IMG/VR virus record: IMGVR_UViG_3300042868_000976
Location: 1 to 27,426 of that record
Length of the DNA: 27,426 bases
DNA from: a virus
Strand: one strand, 5' to 3'
The notes under the pieces were generated by a model. The model did not search any database. It saw only the letters and a list, made by a program, of their open reading frames with translations, and had not been told where the DNA came from. Each line of letters starts with the position of its first letter. The stretch's first letter is position 1. Positions 7,074 to 15,313 of this stretch are shown here, one piece after another. The translations under genes were made by a program, and so were the position numbers.

Positions 7074-7575
7074 GCCCTTCCTTGAAGAACGTGGCCTACG
7101 GCTTGTGGCGCTTGAACAGCGCCACATCCTACCTTTCGTAACCAACCTTAGCGCAGAAAACCTAAGAGAGTTTGAGACCCTATATGAGCGGTCGCCACTA
7201 GAATCTCTTGAGGCTATTGTTCATAACCCTCTGGTTTATGCTGTGGAAAAGGATGGGCAACCACTTGCGGTGACTGGCATTGACCCAGATCACGGCTTCA
7301 TGTGGGCAATGTTTAGCAAAGATATGCGGAAACATTGGGTCAGCTTTGCCAGAGCTTCCATTAAACTGATGGCCTTCTACAATCTCCTTCATCTGCGCCT
7401 GACCTGTGATGTCTGGACGGAGAACGAGATGATCCATCAATGGCTAGTTTCTCTTGGCTTTCTGCCGGAACGTGCTATTCAAAGTGCAAATGGACAAGTG
7501 GTCATCCGTTTTGTGCGTTGCAGTCCTGAGCAAAAATCTGTTCAGACTACAACATTACGGCCCGTGCTGCACTGA
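7066..7575 (+). CDS. T7 gp13-like GNAT-fold protein (DUF2833 type)
   Basis: The 169-residue product resembles T7 gp13 / DUF2833, a GNAT-fold virion morphogenesis protein. Compare PLAVTGIDPDHGFMWAMFS at about 66-84 with the PLAIGG...WFVTS stretch of T7 gp13, then a long helix with basic residues, a VWTENEMIHQWLVSLGF segment (compare VWVGNTSHIRFLKTIGA) and a closing strand GQVVIRFV. Acetyl-CoA-binding residues are not clear, so enzymatic activity is doubtful. ATG 7066 overlaps the scaffold stop by 8 nt but has a weak ribosome-binding site; ATG 7045 is in frame with AAGG too close. In T7 gene 13 follows the tail tube genes; here it sits before the capsid gene. Its 3' end contains a copy of the late motif at 7510. 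Confidence 0.75.
   Translation: MAKPFLEERGLRLVALEQRHILPFVTNLSAENLREFETLYERSPLESLEAIVHNPLVYAVEKDGQPLAVTGIDPDHGFMWAMFSKDMRKHWVSFARASIKLMAFYNLLHLRLTCDVWTENEMIHQWLVSLGFLPERAIQSANGQVVIRFVRCSPEQKSVQTTTLRPVLH
7510..7520 (+). promoter_or_regulatory. Putative phage late promoter, copy D
   Basis: TTTGTGCGTTG, identical to the first 11 bases of copies A and C, lies within the end of the gp13-like gene, 143 nt before the capsid ATG. Beyond base 11 it diverges (CAGTCC, resembling copy A with one base removed). Capsid genes in T7-like phages are usually preceded by a strong promoter, which fits. The coding context makes this the least certain copy. Confidence 0.5.
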
Positions 7576-7596
7576 GAGGCCCGCAAGGACACCCTC

Positions 7597-7639
7597 GTTG
7601 AAGTGAGAAGGCGGATACCCGTCAGACCTCAACTTCAAC
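7597..7639 (+). promoter_or_regulatory. Leader hairpin upstream of the capsid gene
   Basis: GTTGAAGTGAG at 7597-7607 pairs with CTCAACTTCAAC at 7628-7639, with one bulged base, around a 20-nt loop. It ends 13 nt before the capsid ATG. No T-tract follows, so an RNA-processing site or 5'-end stabiliser for the capsid message is more likely than a terminator. Confidence 0.5.
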
Positions 7640-7652
7640 ATGGACCTTGAAA

Positions 7653-8465
7653 ATGGCTAACACAATCGACCAAGCCTTCATCAAGCAGTTTGAGACCGAA
7701 GTTCACATGGCGTATCAGCGCATGGGTTCCAAGCTCCGGAACACCGTTCGCACGACCAACGTGACTGGTTCGTCTGCTCGATTCCAGAAGATCGGTGCGG
7801 GTTCCGCATCGACCAAATCCCGCAATGGTAACGTCGCTCCGATGGAGTTGGCGCACACCTATGTCGAAGCAACGATGGCTGACTTCTACGCAGCCGAGTA
7901 CATCGATAAGCTGGACGAACTGAAGATCAACATCAACGAGCGTCAAGCCGTTGCTCAGTCGGCTGCTGCTGCCCTTGGCCGCAAGACCGACGAACTGTTG
8001 ATCACCGCTATGGACGCTGGCGCGAACGCAACCCAAGTCAACTCGACTGGCGCTGCGGTTGACAAAGCTGACATGCTTTCGCTGTTCGAACTGTTCGGCA
8101 CCAATGACGTTCCTGAAGATGGTCAGCGTTATATCGCTATGCACCCGAAGGGCTTTGCGGACCTGTTCAACATCACCGAGTTTGCTTCCTCGGATTTTGT
8201 TGGCCCGCAGAACCTGCCGTTTGCTGGCGGCATGACCATGAAAGAATTCCTCGGCTTCAAGATTTTCTCGACCTCGGCTGTTGCGGCTGGCAAGAACCTT
8301 GCCTACCACACCTCTGCAGTCGGCCTCGGCATCAACGCCGATGTGCAGACGGAGATCAACTACGTTGCTGAGAAAGTCTCGCACCTCGCAACTTCGATGA
8401 TGTCGATGGGCGCTATCGCAATTGATAGCAACGGCATCTACGAACTGCTCGACAACAACGGCTAA
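7653..8465 (+). CDS. Major capsid protein
   Basis: A 270-residue capsid protein with the look of HK97-fold podovirus capsids: N-terminal helix (IDQAFIKQFETEVHMAYQRM), an E-loop-like SARFQKIGAGSAS region (about 40-55), a spine helix (DELKININERQAVAQSAAAA, about 88-107) and a later MHPKGFADLFN. ATG 7653 is preferred over the in-frame TTG 7647; GGA lies about 8 nt upstream. Base choice is more C-rich at third positions than in neighbouring genes, as often seen in highly expressed capsid genes. It lies between scaffold/gp13-like genes and a small downstream gene, and a putative late promoter and leader hairpin precede it. Confidence 0.93.
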   Translation: MANTIDQAFIKQFETEVHMAYQRMGSKLRNTVRTTNVTGSSARFQKIGAGSASTKSRNGNVAPMELAHTYVEATMADFYAAEYIDKLDELKININERQAVAQSAAAALGRKTDELLITAMDAGANATQVNSTGAAVDKADMLSLFELFGTNDVPEDGQRYIAMHPKGFADLFNITEFASSDFVGPQNLPFAGGMTMKEFLGFKIFSTSAVAAGKNLAYHTSAVGLGINADVQTEINYVAEKVSHLATSMMSMGAIAIDSNGIYELLDNNG

Positions 8466-8477
8466 GGAGAATCAGAA

Positions 8478-8747
8478 ATGGCTTTTACTCCCGCTTCTCT
8501 GACCCGTCTTGCTGGCGCTTCGGGCGTGTCCCTGTGGCACTACTCGACCGCTGACACGCTGGCAGATATCAACACCGCTGGCTACTTCAACTCGGCTTCC
8601 AACATGCTCGGCCTCAACGATGTTATCATCGCTGTTACCGAAACTGGCGGCACCCCGGTTGTGAGCCACACCTATGTCAATGCTAACGCTTCGGGCGTTG
8701 TTGACGTAGTGAACGGTGTTGCAATCACCAACACCGACTCCGACTAA
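8478..8747 (+). CDS. Putative head decoration/stabilising protein
   Basis: An 89-residue protein with an AAGGAG Shine-Dalgarno, 12 nt after the capsid stop and sharing the capsid gene's C-rich codon style, which suggests high expression. It contains SLWHYSTADTLADINTAGYF and LGLNDVIIAVTETGG, a pattern I associate with small beta-rich proteins encoded beside capsid genes; a head decoration role is inferred from this and position. A strong UUCG-loop hairpin follows 9 nt later, which would raise the level of capsid and this product over the tail genes. Confidence 0.7.
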   Translation: MAFTPASLTRLAGASGVSLWHYSTADTLADINTAGYFNSASNMLGLNDVIIAVTETGGTPVVSHTYVNANASGVVDVVNGVAITNTDSD

Positions 8748-8756
8748 GAAAGGAGA

Positions 8757-8774
8757 GGGGGGCTTCGGCCCCCC
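8757..8774 (+). terminator. UUCG-loop hairpin after the capsid module
   Basis: Perfect 7-bp stem GGGGGGC/GCCCCCC with TTCG loop, identical in sequence to the element at 1-18 on the other strand. TAACCC follows instead of a T-tract, so termination may be partial. It lies between the capsid/decoration genes and the tail genes, the place where T7 also has its main late terminator. Confidence 0.72.
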
Positions 8775-8783
8775 TAACCCCAC

Positions 8784-9362
8784 ATGCCAGCAAACACAGC
8801 AATCAAAGTCTGCTCCCGCGCCTCCATCCTAATGGGTGGTTCTGCCATTGCTTCATTCGAGGATGGAACTGTTGAGGCTGATGTCTGCGAAGCAATGTAT
8901 GATGATGTTGCTAGGGCATCCCTGACCAATACTCGGTGGCGGTTTGCCACCAACCAATCCATTTTGACGCGCAATGCCTCTGCCCCTACTGGCAGATTCG
9001 ATGCGTCCTATCAGCTTCCGGCAACTATGCTGATGCTCAACGCAATCACTGTGAATGATATGCCGATTGAGTATGACATCTACGGTGACAAGGCTTTCTG
9101 CAATGCCGTGGCCTCCGATGTTGTGATTGCTGACTACATCTTCCGCGCAACAGAAGCTAACTGGCCCGCCTACTTCACCATTGCTGTGGAGTTTTCGATG
9201 GCTGCAATCTTGGCTGTCTCGGTTGCGCGTGATGCCCAGCTTGCTTCACTCATGGAGCAGAAGGCCAATCTCTATATGATGCAAGCTCGTCGTCTTGACT
9301 CTCAGCAGCAGACCACGCGCAAGCTCAACACTTCGAGGTTCATTGCTCAAAGGCGTAGCTGA
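8784..9362 (+). CDS. Tail tubular protein A (gatekeeper, T7 gp11-like)
   Basis: The 192-residue product fits the gp11 family that forms the adaptor ring below the portal: an N-terminal SRASILMGGSAIASFEDGT, then ADVCEAMYDDVARASLTNTR followed by W-R-F (about 30-53), a LPATMLMLNAI segment (about 77-87) and a long C-terminal helix. ATG 8784 follows the UUCG hairpin by only 9 nt, and no Shine-Dalgarno is visible in the C/A-rich leader, which is unusual in this genome. The stop overlaps the next ATG (TGATG). Confidence 0.93.
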   Translation: MPANTAIKVCSRASILMGGSAIASFEDGTVEADVCEAMYDDVARASLTNTRWRFATNQSILTRNASAPTGRFDASYQLPATMLMLNAITVNDMPIEYDIYGDKAFCNAVASDVVIADYIFRATEANWPAYFTIAVEFSMAAILAVSVARDAQLASLMEQKANLYMMQARRLDSQQQTTRKLNTSRFIAQRRS

Positions 9363-11596
9363 TGCAGAAGATTCGCGTTCCCATCAACAGCTTTCAGTAT
9401 GGTGAGGTGAGCCGCTCTGCGATGATGCGGACTGACAGCCCAGTCTATAACGCCTCTGCTCAGAGCTTGAAGAACATGGTTGTGATGGCCGAGGGTAGCT
9501 TGATTAAGCGTCCCGGCCTTAAGCATCACTATCGCTTTGAGAACATTACTCAAGACACTAGCAAGGTGTTCCAGTCATACCTTGCGCCCTTTGTTTTCTC
9601 AGACGATGAGAAGTATCTGATCTCCCTTGAGAACGCCAAGGTGCGCTGCTTCCGCATTGAAAATGGTTCCGTAAGCTTAGTTTCAACTTTGACTGCGGAT
9701 ACGAATAGCGATCCCTTGCCCTTTGATGATGACTACCTGCATCAATACACCCATGCTCAGTATGGGGATGTGATGTTCATCTGCCATCCTTTGTTCATGC
9801 CGAGGATGCTGATTCGCACTGGCCTAACTAGCTTTGAGATTACGCCTTACACGTTTGACATGCGGGCAGATGACTCTCAGACCTATCAGCCCTACAGCGT
9901 GTTCCATCGTCAGAACGTAACGCTTGACCCTGCTGCATCGACTGGGAGCAATATTGTACTAACTGTGAGCGAGCCTTACTTTGATACGACTGGATCGGTA
10001 ACTGGCGGCAACTATCTAAGCTCTAAGCATGTTGGGGTTGTTCTTCGCTATGGCGATACTGAGATTGAAATTGTCAGTGTTCAGTCTTCTACGCAGGCAA
10101 GGGGAGACATCATTGGAACTCTTCGCATCCGCTTAGAGATTCTAAACCCGCTTCGCACGACTGATGGTAGCGACATTGTTGAAGTCACCCACATCAATCA
10201 TGGCTTTGCTGGTGGTGAGTCAATTACTGTGGAGGGCGCATCTGCGGTTGGCGGTCTTAACGCCAATCAAATCAATGGCGCTCGAACTGTTGGAACCATC
10301 ATTAACAATAACACCTATACCATTACTGCCGGGGCAAACGCTAACTCGGCAGAAGATGGTGGTGGCTTGGTTAAGCTAGTAACTCATGCGCCAACCGATC
10401 AGTGGGATGAGCAATCTTTCTCAGCGGCGCGTGGTTATCCTGCGGCTGTTGTTTTTCATGAAAACCGCCTTGTTTTTGGGGGAACGATTCAAGAGCCAGA
10501 TACGCTTTGGTTTAGCAAGATTGGCGAGTTCTTTGACTTCGACTTTAACGATGCCTCAGATGAGGATGCTTTCAATCTTGTTGCCGCAACTGGTGACGTG
10601 AATGAAATCAGATACATGGTTTCTAGCCGTGACTTGCAAATCTTTACAGACGCTTCGGAGCTTTATGTTCCGGCCTTCTTGAATCAGGTTATCACCCCAA
10701 CCAATGCTCAGATCAGAAAGCAGACGCCATACGGCACAACATTTGTTACGCCCGTTTCTATAGATGGCGCTACAATGTTTATCCAAACTGGTGGCAACGT
10801 AGCCCGCGAGTATCTCTATACCGACTCAGAAGATGCCTACACTGCAACATCCGTGTCTACGATTGCATCGCACCTTTTTGAAGGTCCGATTGATATGGAC
10901 GTGGTTCATGGCGCTTTTGAAGAGGCTGAGTCTTATGTCGCAATGCTTAACAGTGCTGGATACATAGCTGTCTTTGGTTCTAACCGCGCTGAGAAGCGGG
11001 CTGGCTGGACTAAATGGGAGTTAGCATCGGGATCGTTTGGAAGCGTTGTTGCAGTAGATGATCGTCTTTTTGCAACATTCTGGTATGGCGGCAAGTTGCG
11101 GCTCTGCGAGTTCATTGGAAACATTGGTCTTGATGGCTACAAGTCTGGCGCTGGTCCGACAATTAGCATGACCAATCTCTTTGATAATGGCAGCACGGTT
11201 CACATTGTAGGCGTAGCAACCAGCACTGGTCGTCAAGATTATCTTGGCACTCAAGTTGTTGCCAGCGGATCGGTTAGCGTCTCATCCTTTACTGGATACT
11301 CAACCTTCTATGTTGGCATCCCGTTTACAGTTGAGATCAAGACAAATCCCATTGATGCGGTCACTGGCAACGGCCCAGCAACTGGCGATGTTCGCGGTGT
11401 ATCTGCCGCAATCGTTGACTTAAAGGATACTCGGTCGGCCACTGTCAATGGACGTCCGTTGGTAACGACTGAACCATTCACTGGAAAGAAAGAGTTCCGA
11501 CTGAATGGCTATGGACGCGACCCACAGATTACAATTACTCAACCGTATCCACTGCCGATCCAAGTGAACGGCCTTATTGCGGAGTTGATCCTCTGA
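9362..11596 (+). CDS. Tail tubular protein B (nozzle, T7 gp12-like)
   Basis: A 744-residue nozzle protein forming the tube end of the tail. The start (FQYGEVSRSAMMRTDSPVYN then SLKNMVVMAEGSLIKRPGLK) is the standard N-terminus of this family. GYPAAVVFHENRLVFGGT and TLWFSKIGEFFDFDF at about 360-395, and the SSRDLQIFTDASELYVP stretch at about 418-435, are the conserved core. Residues about 270-335 (VTHINHGFAGGESITVEGAS to NNNTYTIT) look like an inserted small beta domain of the type often called FCCH-like in phage structural proteins. It overlaps both neighbours by one base (TGATG). Confidence 0.93.
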   Translation: MQKIRVPINSFQYGEVSRSAMMRTDSPVYNASAQSLKNMVVMAEGSLIKRPGLKHHYRFENITQDTSKVFQSYLAPFVFSDDEKYLISLENAKVRCFRIENGSVSLVSTLTADTNSDPLPFDDDYLHQYTHAQYGDVMFICHPLFMPRMLIRTGLTSFEITPYTFDMRADDSQTYQPYSVFHRQNVTLDPAASTGSNIVLTVSEPYFDTTGSVTGGNYLSSKHVGVVLRYGDTEIEIVSVQSSTQARGDIIGTLRIRLEILNPLRTTDGSDIVEVTHINHGFAGGESITVEGASAVGGLNANQINGARTVGTIINNNTYTITAGANANSAEDGGGLVKLVTHAPTDQWDEQSFSAARGYPAAVVFHENRLVFGGTIQEPDTLWFSKIGEFFDFDFNDASDEDAFNLVAATGDVNEIRYMVSSRDLQIFTDASELYVPAFLNQVITPTNAQIRKQTPYGTTFVTPVSIDGATMFIQTGGNVAREYLYTDSEDAYTATSVSTIASHLFEGPIDMDVVHGAFEEAESYVAMLNSAGYIAVFGSNRAEKRAGWTKWELASGSFGSVVAVDDRLFATFWYGGKLRLCEFIGNIGLDGYKSGAGPTISMTNLFDNGSTVHIVGVATSTGRQDYLGTQVVASGSVSVSSFTGYSTFYVGIPFTVEIKTNPIDAVTGNGPATGDVRGVSAAIVDLKDTRSATVNGRPLVTTEPFTGKKEFRLNGYGRDPQITITQPYPLPIQVNGLIAELIL

Positions 11597-12126
11597 TGCC
11601 ATTCCCTTTCGCCAAACTCTTCTTAGCTTCATCGGCTATCTCTGCTGGCGCTCAGGTTGCTGGTGGGATTGGTGCTGCTCGGACTGCTAAGTTTAACGCA
11701 TGGCAAGCTGAGTTTGCTGGGCGTCTTGAGGGCTTCAACATTGAGACTGAGCGAAAGCTTTCAATGGCCGAAGCTGCTCAGCGTCACAATGATCGACTTG
11801 AGCTTTACCGCGAAAACCTGTCCTCCAACATTGCGTCATTCGCTGCCGCTGGGCGTGACATTGGAGGGCAGGATAGAAGCGTAGCTCGGTTCCTTGAGCG
11901 TCAGAAAGAAGTAGCTGCTGGCGACACTAAGCGGTCTGACTTCATGGCTCAGATTACTTCAAAGAAACTGCAAGCTGAAGCTTTGTCTGCTAAGGCTGGC
12001 GGCGCTCAACGTGCTGCTGCTATTCGCGCAGAAGGCAAGGCTCAGGCTATAGCCTCAATGGTTGGAGCTTTTACCACGATTGCTGGTGGCCTTCATGAAT
12101 ACAACCTCATTCGCACGGGTGGATAA
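11596..12126 (+). CDS. Internal virion protein, T7 gp14-like
   Basis: A 176-residue protein rich in alanine and long helices. The N-terminus (KLFLASSAISAGAQVAGGIG) is a hydrophobic, glycine-rich stretch typical of gp14, the ejection protein that inserts in the outer membrane. It is followed by a charged helical region (about 35-75), a GGQDRSVARFLERQ segment and another small-residue-rich helix near the end (QAIASMVGAFTTIAGG). Position directly after tail tubular B and before two larger ejection proteins matches the T7 order 12-(13)-14-15-16. It is expected inside the head core until DNA ejection. Confidence 0.8.
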   Translation: MPFPFAKLFLASSAISAGAQVAGGIGAARTAKFNAWQAEFAGRLEGFNIETERKLSMAEAAQRHNDRLELYRENLSSNIASFAAAGRDIGGQDRSVARFLERQKEVAAGDTKRSDFMAQITSKKLQAEALSAKAGGAQRAAAIRAEGKAQAIASMVGAFTTIAGGLHEYNLIRTGG

Positions 12127-12762
12127 ATGCCAGTGATCCGAGAAGAAAAGCGGTTTAGTATCGGACCGATTGGTGTTGCTCGACTGTCTTCTCCTGTTCC
12201 CGGCACCAATGCGGCGGGTACAATTGCTGAGAGCGTTGCTCGTTCTGCCGATCAGATGGCAGATATGTTCTTTCGTCGCGGCGCTCAGGTTGCCGAGAAA
12301 ACTGGGCTTGAACAGGGCGCATCGGTTGCGCCTGAAATGATCATGGCAATTGATCCTGCCACTGGTGCGCCTAAAGCCTATGAAGCGCCAAGGGGTATGG
12401 GTGTCATTGCACAGGAAGCCTATCAGCGCGTGATTCAGACTCGCTTCCAAGCTGCTCTTGAGGATGAGATCAAGTTCAAGGCAACTGAGCTTGCAATCAA
12501 GTATGATGGCTCTGTTGATCGCTACTCTTCTGCGATGAGTGAATACATCGGCGCTATGGCTGAGAACGCTGAAGGTCAGTTCAAGGGCATGATTATCGAC
12601 ATCGGCACCAGCTATCTCAATGCCACTCGCACTTCGATGGCTTTGGACCAGATCAACAAAGAACGTGCCGCCGCCAAGAAAGCAAACGATGCAGCTATTG
12701 CTGAGGGCCTGTCTGCCATAGAAGGCGCTGTTGCCAGTGGTGGGCTTGGCATTTTCGAATAA
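12127..12762 (+). CDS. Internal virion protein, N-terminal gp15-like part
   Basis: A 211-residue helical protein. The start, REEKRFSIGPIGVARLSSPV, has the extended proline-rich look of the N-terminus of large podovirus ejection proteins, and the rest (MADMFFRRGAQVAEKTGLEQ onward, helices to about 200) resembles the first part of a gp15-like core protein. It begins right after the upstream TAA and is in the same frame as the next gene; only TAA plus nine bases separate the last codon from that gene's ATG. So it is either an independent small ejection protein or the split-off first part of a 1060-residue protein. Residues 170-195 are lysine/alanine-rich. Confidence 0.75.
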   Translation: MPVIREEKRFSIGPIGVARLSSPVPGTNAAGTIAESVARSADQMADMFFRRGAQVAEKTGLEQGASVAPEMIMAIDPATGAPKAYEAPRGMGVIAQEAYQRVIQTRFQAALEDEIKFKATELAIKYDGSVDRYSSAMSEYIGAMAENAEGQFKGMIIDIGTSYLNATRTSMALDQINKERAAAKKANDAAIAEGLSAIEGAVASGGLGIFE

Positions 12763-12771
12763 GGGGAAGTC

Positions 12772-15312
12772 ATGGACGAAGCGACTAAAAAACCAAAGCT
12801 CAGCTTTGCCGGGGTTCCATCTGTCAATCTAACCGCAAACCCAGCTAGCCTTGGTGGTTACTTAGCCACCTCTATCAAGGTCGGTCAGGAGAATGCAGTT
12901 AAGGCTGAGCTGTCTCCACCCGAGTCTTTGGCTCGGCTTGAGTTTGTTCAGCAAGAAGCTGTTGCCCGTGGTCTTCTAAAGCACTTTGTTGGCAAACTTG
13001 ATAAAAGCAATCCAGATACCGCTACGATCCTTGAGGGGATCAATGGCGCTATCCGTTCTCAGGACTTGTCTTCTGTTGAAGCATTCTCGCCTGAGCTTGC
13101 CTCTGTACTTTCTATCTACGCCAAGAACCCTAAGGCATTTGGAGACTACAACGACTTCTCCAAGGAGTATTTGCAGGGGCAGATTGCTGTAACCAAGTCG
13201 GTTAGCTCTCTTGCCAAGGCTGAGTCGGATGCGGCTGTCGCTGCTGACATTCGCAAGGCTAATGCCAATACTGCGGACTTTGCCACCAGCGTTTACAACA
13301 CGGCATCGACCATTCAGGCAACTGGAAGCTACGCCCGTGATGTTCGGGCGGCAGTTACCGATCTTCGCAACCAAGCTGTTGCTGAGACAAATGAAGCAGT
13401 AATCACTTCACTCAATGATCGCGCTAAGACTATTGAGACATCCCTTGCTGATGGCCTTGTCTCAACTCTTGTTCGCGGCAAATCGTCAGACGATGTTACC
13501 CGCATCCGTCAAGCTGTGGCTGACAACAACTACGCCAACTTAACCGATGATGAGCGGACAAACTTCTTCATCCTAATGGATGGCATCTCGCCGGATATGC
13601 GGGATCATGTTGACACGGAGCTTGGTGCTTATGCCTCTGGTCCCGCTAAGTTTGCAGAAACTAAACAGCGCGAAGAAGCTGTTGAGTCCGTAAATTCTGT
13701 TAGGTCTGATCTTTTTGCCTTTAGATCGCTTGGGTCTACAGAGCAGATTCAATCTGCCGTAACCGAAGCCGTTTCTGCAATCGAAGGCATTCCCGGCCTG
13801 CCTGATGGCGATGCTAAGAGCGTTAAGGACGAGGCATATATTGAAGCTGCGAACGCAGCTTTGGGCCTTGCAACGAAATCAGCTAGCTCAGCCGAAGAGC
13901 TAACTCAAATGCAGGCGTATGTAACAAACAAAGAGGTTGGCAACCTTTCTCCTGAAGTCTTGAAGAACCTTGATACGTTTGTTCAGCTTGGCGGCTTGGT
14001 TACGGACAATGGCTTTCGGCAATCCGCCTTTAACTACGCAGAACAAATCCGCAACGATCAACTTGATGATGCAAGAAGCGCCCGCGCATTAATGGATGCA
14101 ACTAACAATGTTGCGGCTGGTCGTGGCAATCCAAACACTCAGGAAGGCAGGGCTGCTGCTGACAACTGGACCGTTGGTCTAGTTAATCGTTATCGTTCTG
14201 ATGTTGGTGGTGTCCCGCTTACTGCACCACCTGCTGATCTCTGGAGCAACCCAACCTACATGCAAGACCCTCAATACTCGAAGGTCTTCTCTATGGTTTA
14301 TAAAACTCCCGGCGCAATGCCGAGCGGGCTTTTAAACTCGTTTCAGTCATTGGCTTCTGGTGTCTACAATCCCACGACTATGGCGCATTACAATGCCATG
14401 AAATCGGTATCGACACCGCAAGGATTGATCCCTAATCCGGCGCTTAATGCGCTAGGAGAAGATGAGCGTGGTCGCCTTGAGTTTTACTCTCAGGTTTTGC
14501 AGCTTACGCCCGAGGCAAACATTGCAACCCTGACTGCTGCTGCCAATCAGAATATGTCTAAGGAAGGTTTCTCCAAGACTGTCGGCATGTTCCTTGGGTC
14601 TGGCGAAGAAAAGCCAATCAATGACTGGATGCTTGAGTCTATTACTGACTATCAGTTGCTCAACACTGCCCAACAAGAATCGGTTAAGTCTCTTGTGACT
14701 TACCTTGTAGCGGACACTCTTGCTGGTGGCCCTGCACAACAAACTCCTAAGTCGATTGCTCGTCGCATCAACGAGCAGATGAACTCATGGTTCCCAGATA
14801 GTGAGGGCTATGTCATTGATATGAGCAATGGCCTGCCTTCGTCGCGCACTAAGCTAGCCCTTTCGCAAACCATTCCTAAGTATCAGTCTGAGTTTATTCA
14901 GTATGTTCAGGATGAGGTTTCCAAGACTGCACCAGATGCAATAGCAACCAAGTTTGCAAAGTCTCCTAGCACTGGCTTTTTCGGCGCACTTGAAAGTACC
15001 TCGCAAACTATTGCTTATGGCTATGGCGCTCAGGTCAAACCTTTCATCCAACTTGTTCCACGTGGAACAGATCGTTTTGGTGGGCAGACCTACATGGTAA
15101 CATCCTTCAATCCTGAAAGCGGGATGCGAAATCCAGTGGTTAAGCAAAATGGCGAACCATTGATGGTGTCTACCGCTGAGCCGGGATTTGCGGCAATCAC
15201 CAACAAGATTGCTACAGAGGAACGACTGCTTGCTGAGCGTCAAGAAGCTGCCGCAAGAGAGCTTCTTGATCTAACATCTGGCAGAACGCCAATCACACTT
15301 GGAGGCAACTAA
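12772..15312 (+). CDS. Internal virion protein, gp15-like
   Basis: This 846-residue protein is mostly helical, with many alanine-, serine- and aspartate-rich heptad-like stretches and no signal peptide or membrane segment. Order and size fit T7 gp15, which together with gp14 and gp16 forms the ejection channel across the periplasm. Residues about 640-720 (NDWMLESITDYQLLNTAQQE, later SIARRINEQMNSWFPDSEGY) form a recognisable C-terminal block. No lysozyme or transglycosylase motif is seen. ATG 12772 has AAGGGGA 5 nt upstream, strong enough for independent initiation. It stops just before the gp16-like start, whose Shine-Dalgarno overlaps this gene's end. Confidence 0.82.
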   Translation: MDEATKKPKLSFAGVPSVNLTANPASLGGYLATSIKVGQENAVKAELSPPESLARLEFVQQEAVARGLLKHFVGKLDKSNPDTATILEGINGAIRSQDLSSVEAFSPELASVLSIYAKNPKAFGDYNDFSKEYLQGQIAVTKSVSSLAKAESDAAVAADIRKANANTADFATSVYNTASTIQATGSYARDVRAAVTDLRNQAVAETNEAVITSLNDRAKTIETSLADGLVSTLVRGKSSDDVTRIRQAVADNNYANLTDDERTNFFILMDGISPDMRDHVDTELGAYASGPAKFAETKQREEAVESVNSVRSDLFAFRSLGSTEQIQSAVTEAVSAIEGIPGLPDGDAKSVKDEAYIEAANAALGLATKSASSAEELTQMQAYVTNKEVGNLSPEVLKNLDTFVQLGGLVTDNGFRQSAFNYAEQIRNDQLDDARSARALMDATNNVAAGRGNPNTQEGRAAADNWTVGLVNRYRSDVGGVPLTAPPADLWSNPTYMQDPQYSKVFSMVYKTPGAMPSGLLNSFQSLASGVYNPTTMAHYNAMKSVSTPQGLIPNPALNALGEDERGRLEFYSQVLQLTPEANIATLTAAANQNMSKEGFSKTVGMFLGSGEEKPINDWMLESITDYQLLNTAQQESVKSLVTYLVADTLAGGPAQQTPKSIARRINEQMNSWFPDSEGYVIDMSNGLPSSRTKLALSQTIPKYQSEFIQYVQDEVSKTAPDAIATKFAKSPSTGFFGALESTSQTIAYGYGAQVKPFIQLVPRGTDRFGGQTYMVTSFNPESGMRNPVVKQNGEPLMVSTAEPGFAAITNKIATEERLLAERQEAAARELLDLTSGRTPITLGGN

Positions 15313-15313
15313 G

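Noticed and set aside
7242-7250. DnaA-box match TTTTCCACA (reverse strand)
   Set aside because: Inside a coding gene, and one or two relaxed matches are expected by chance in the window.
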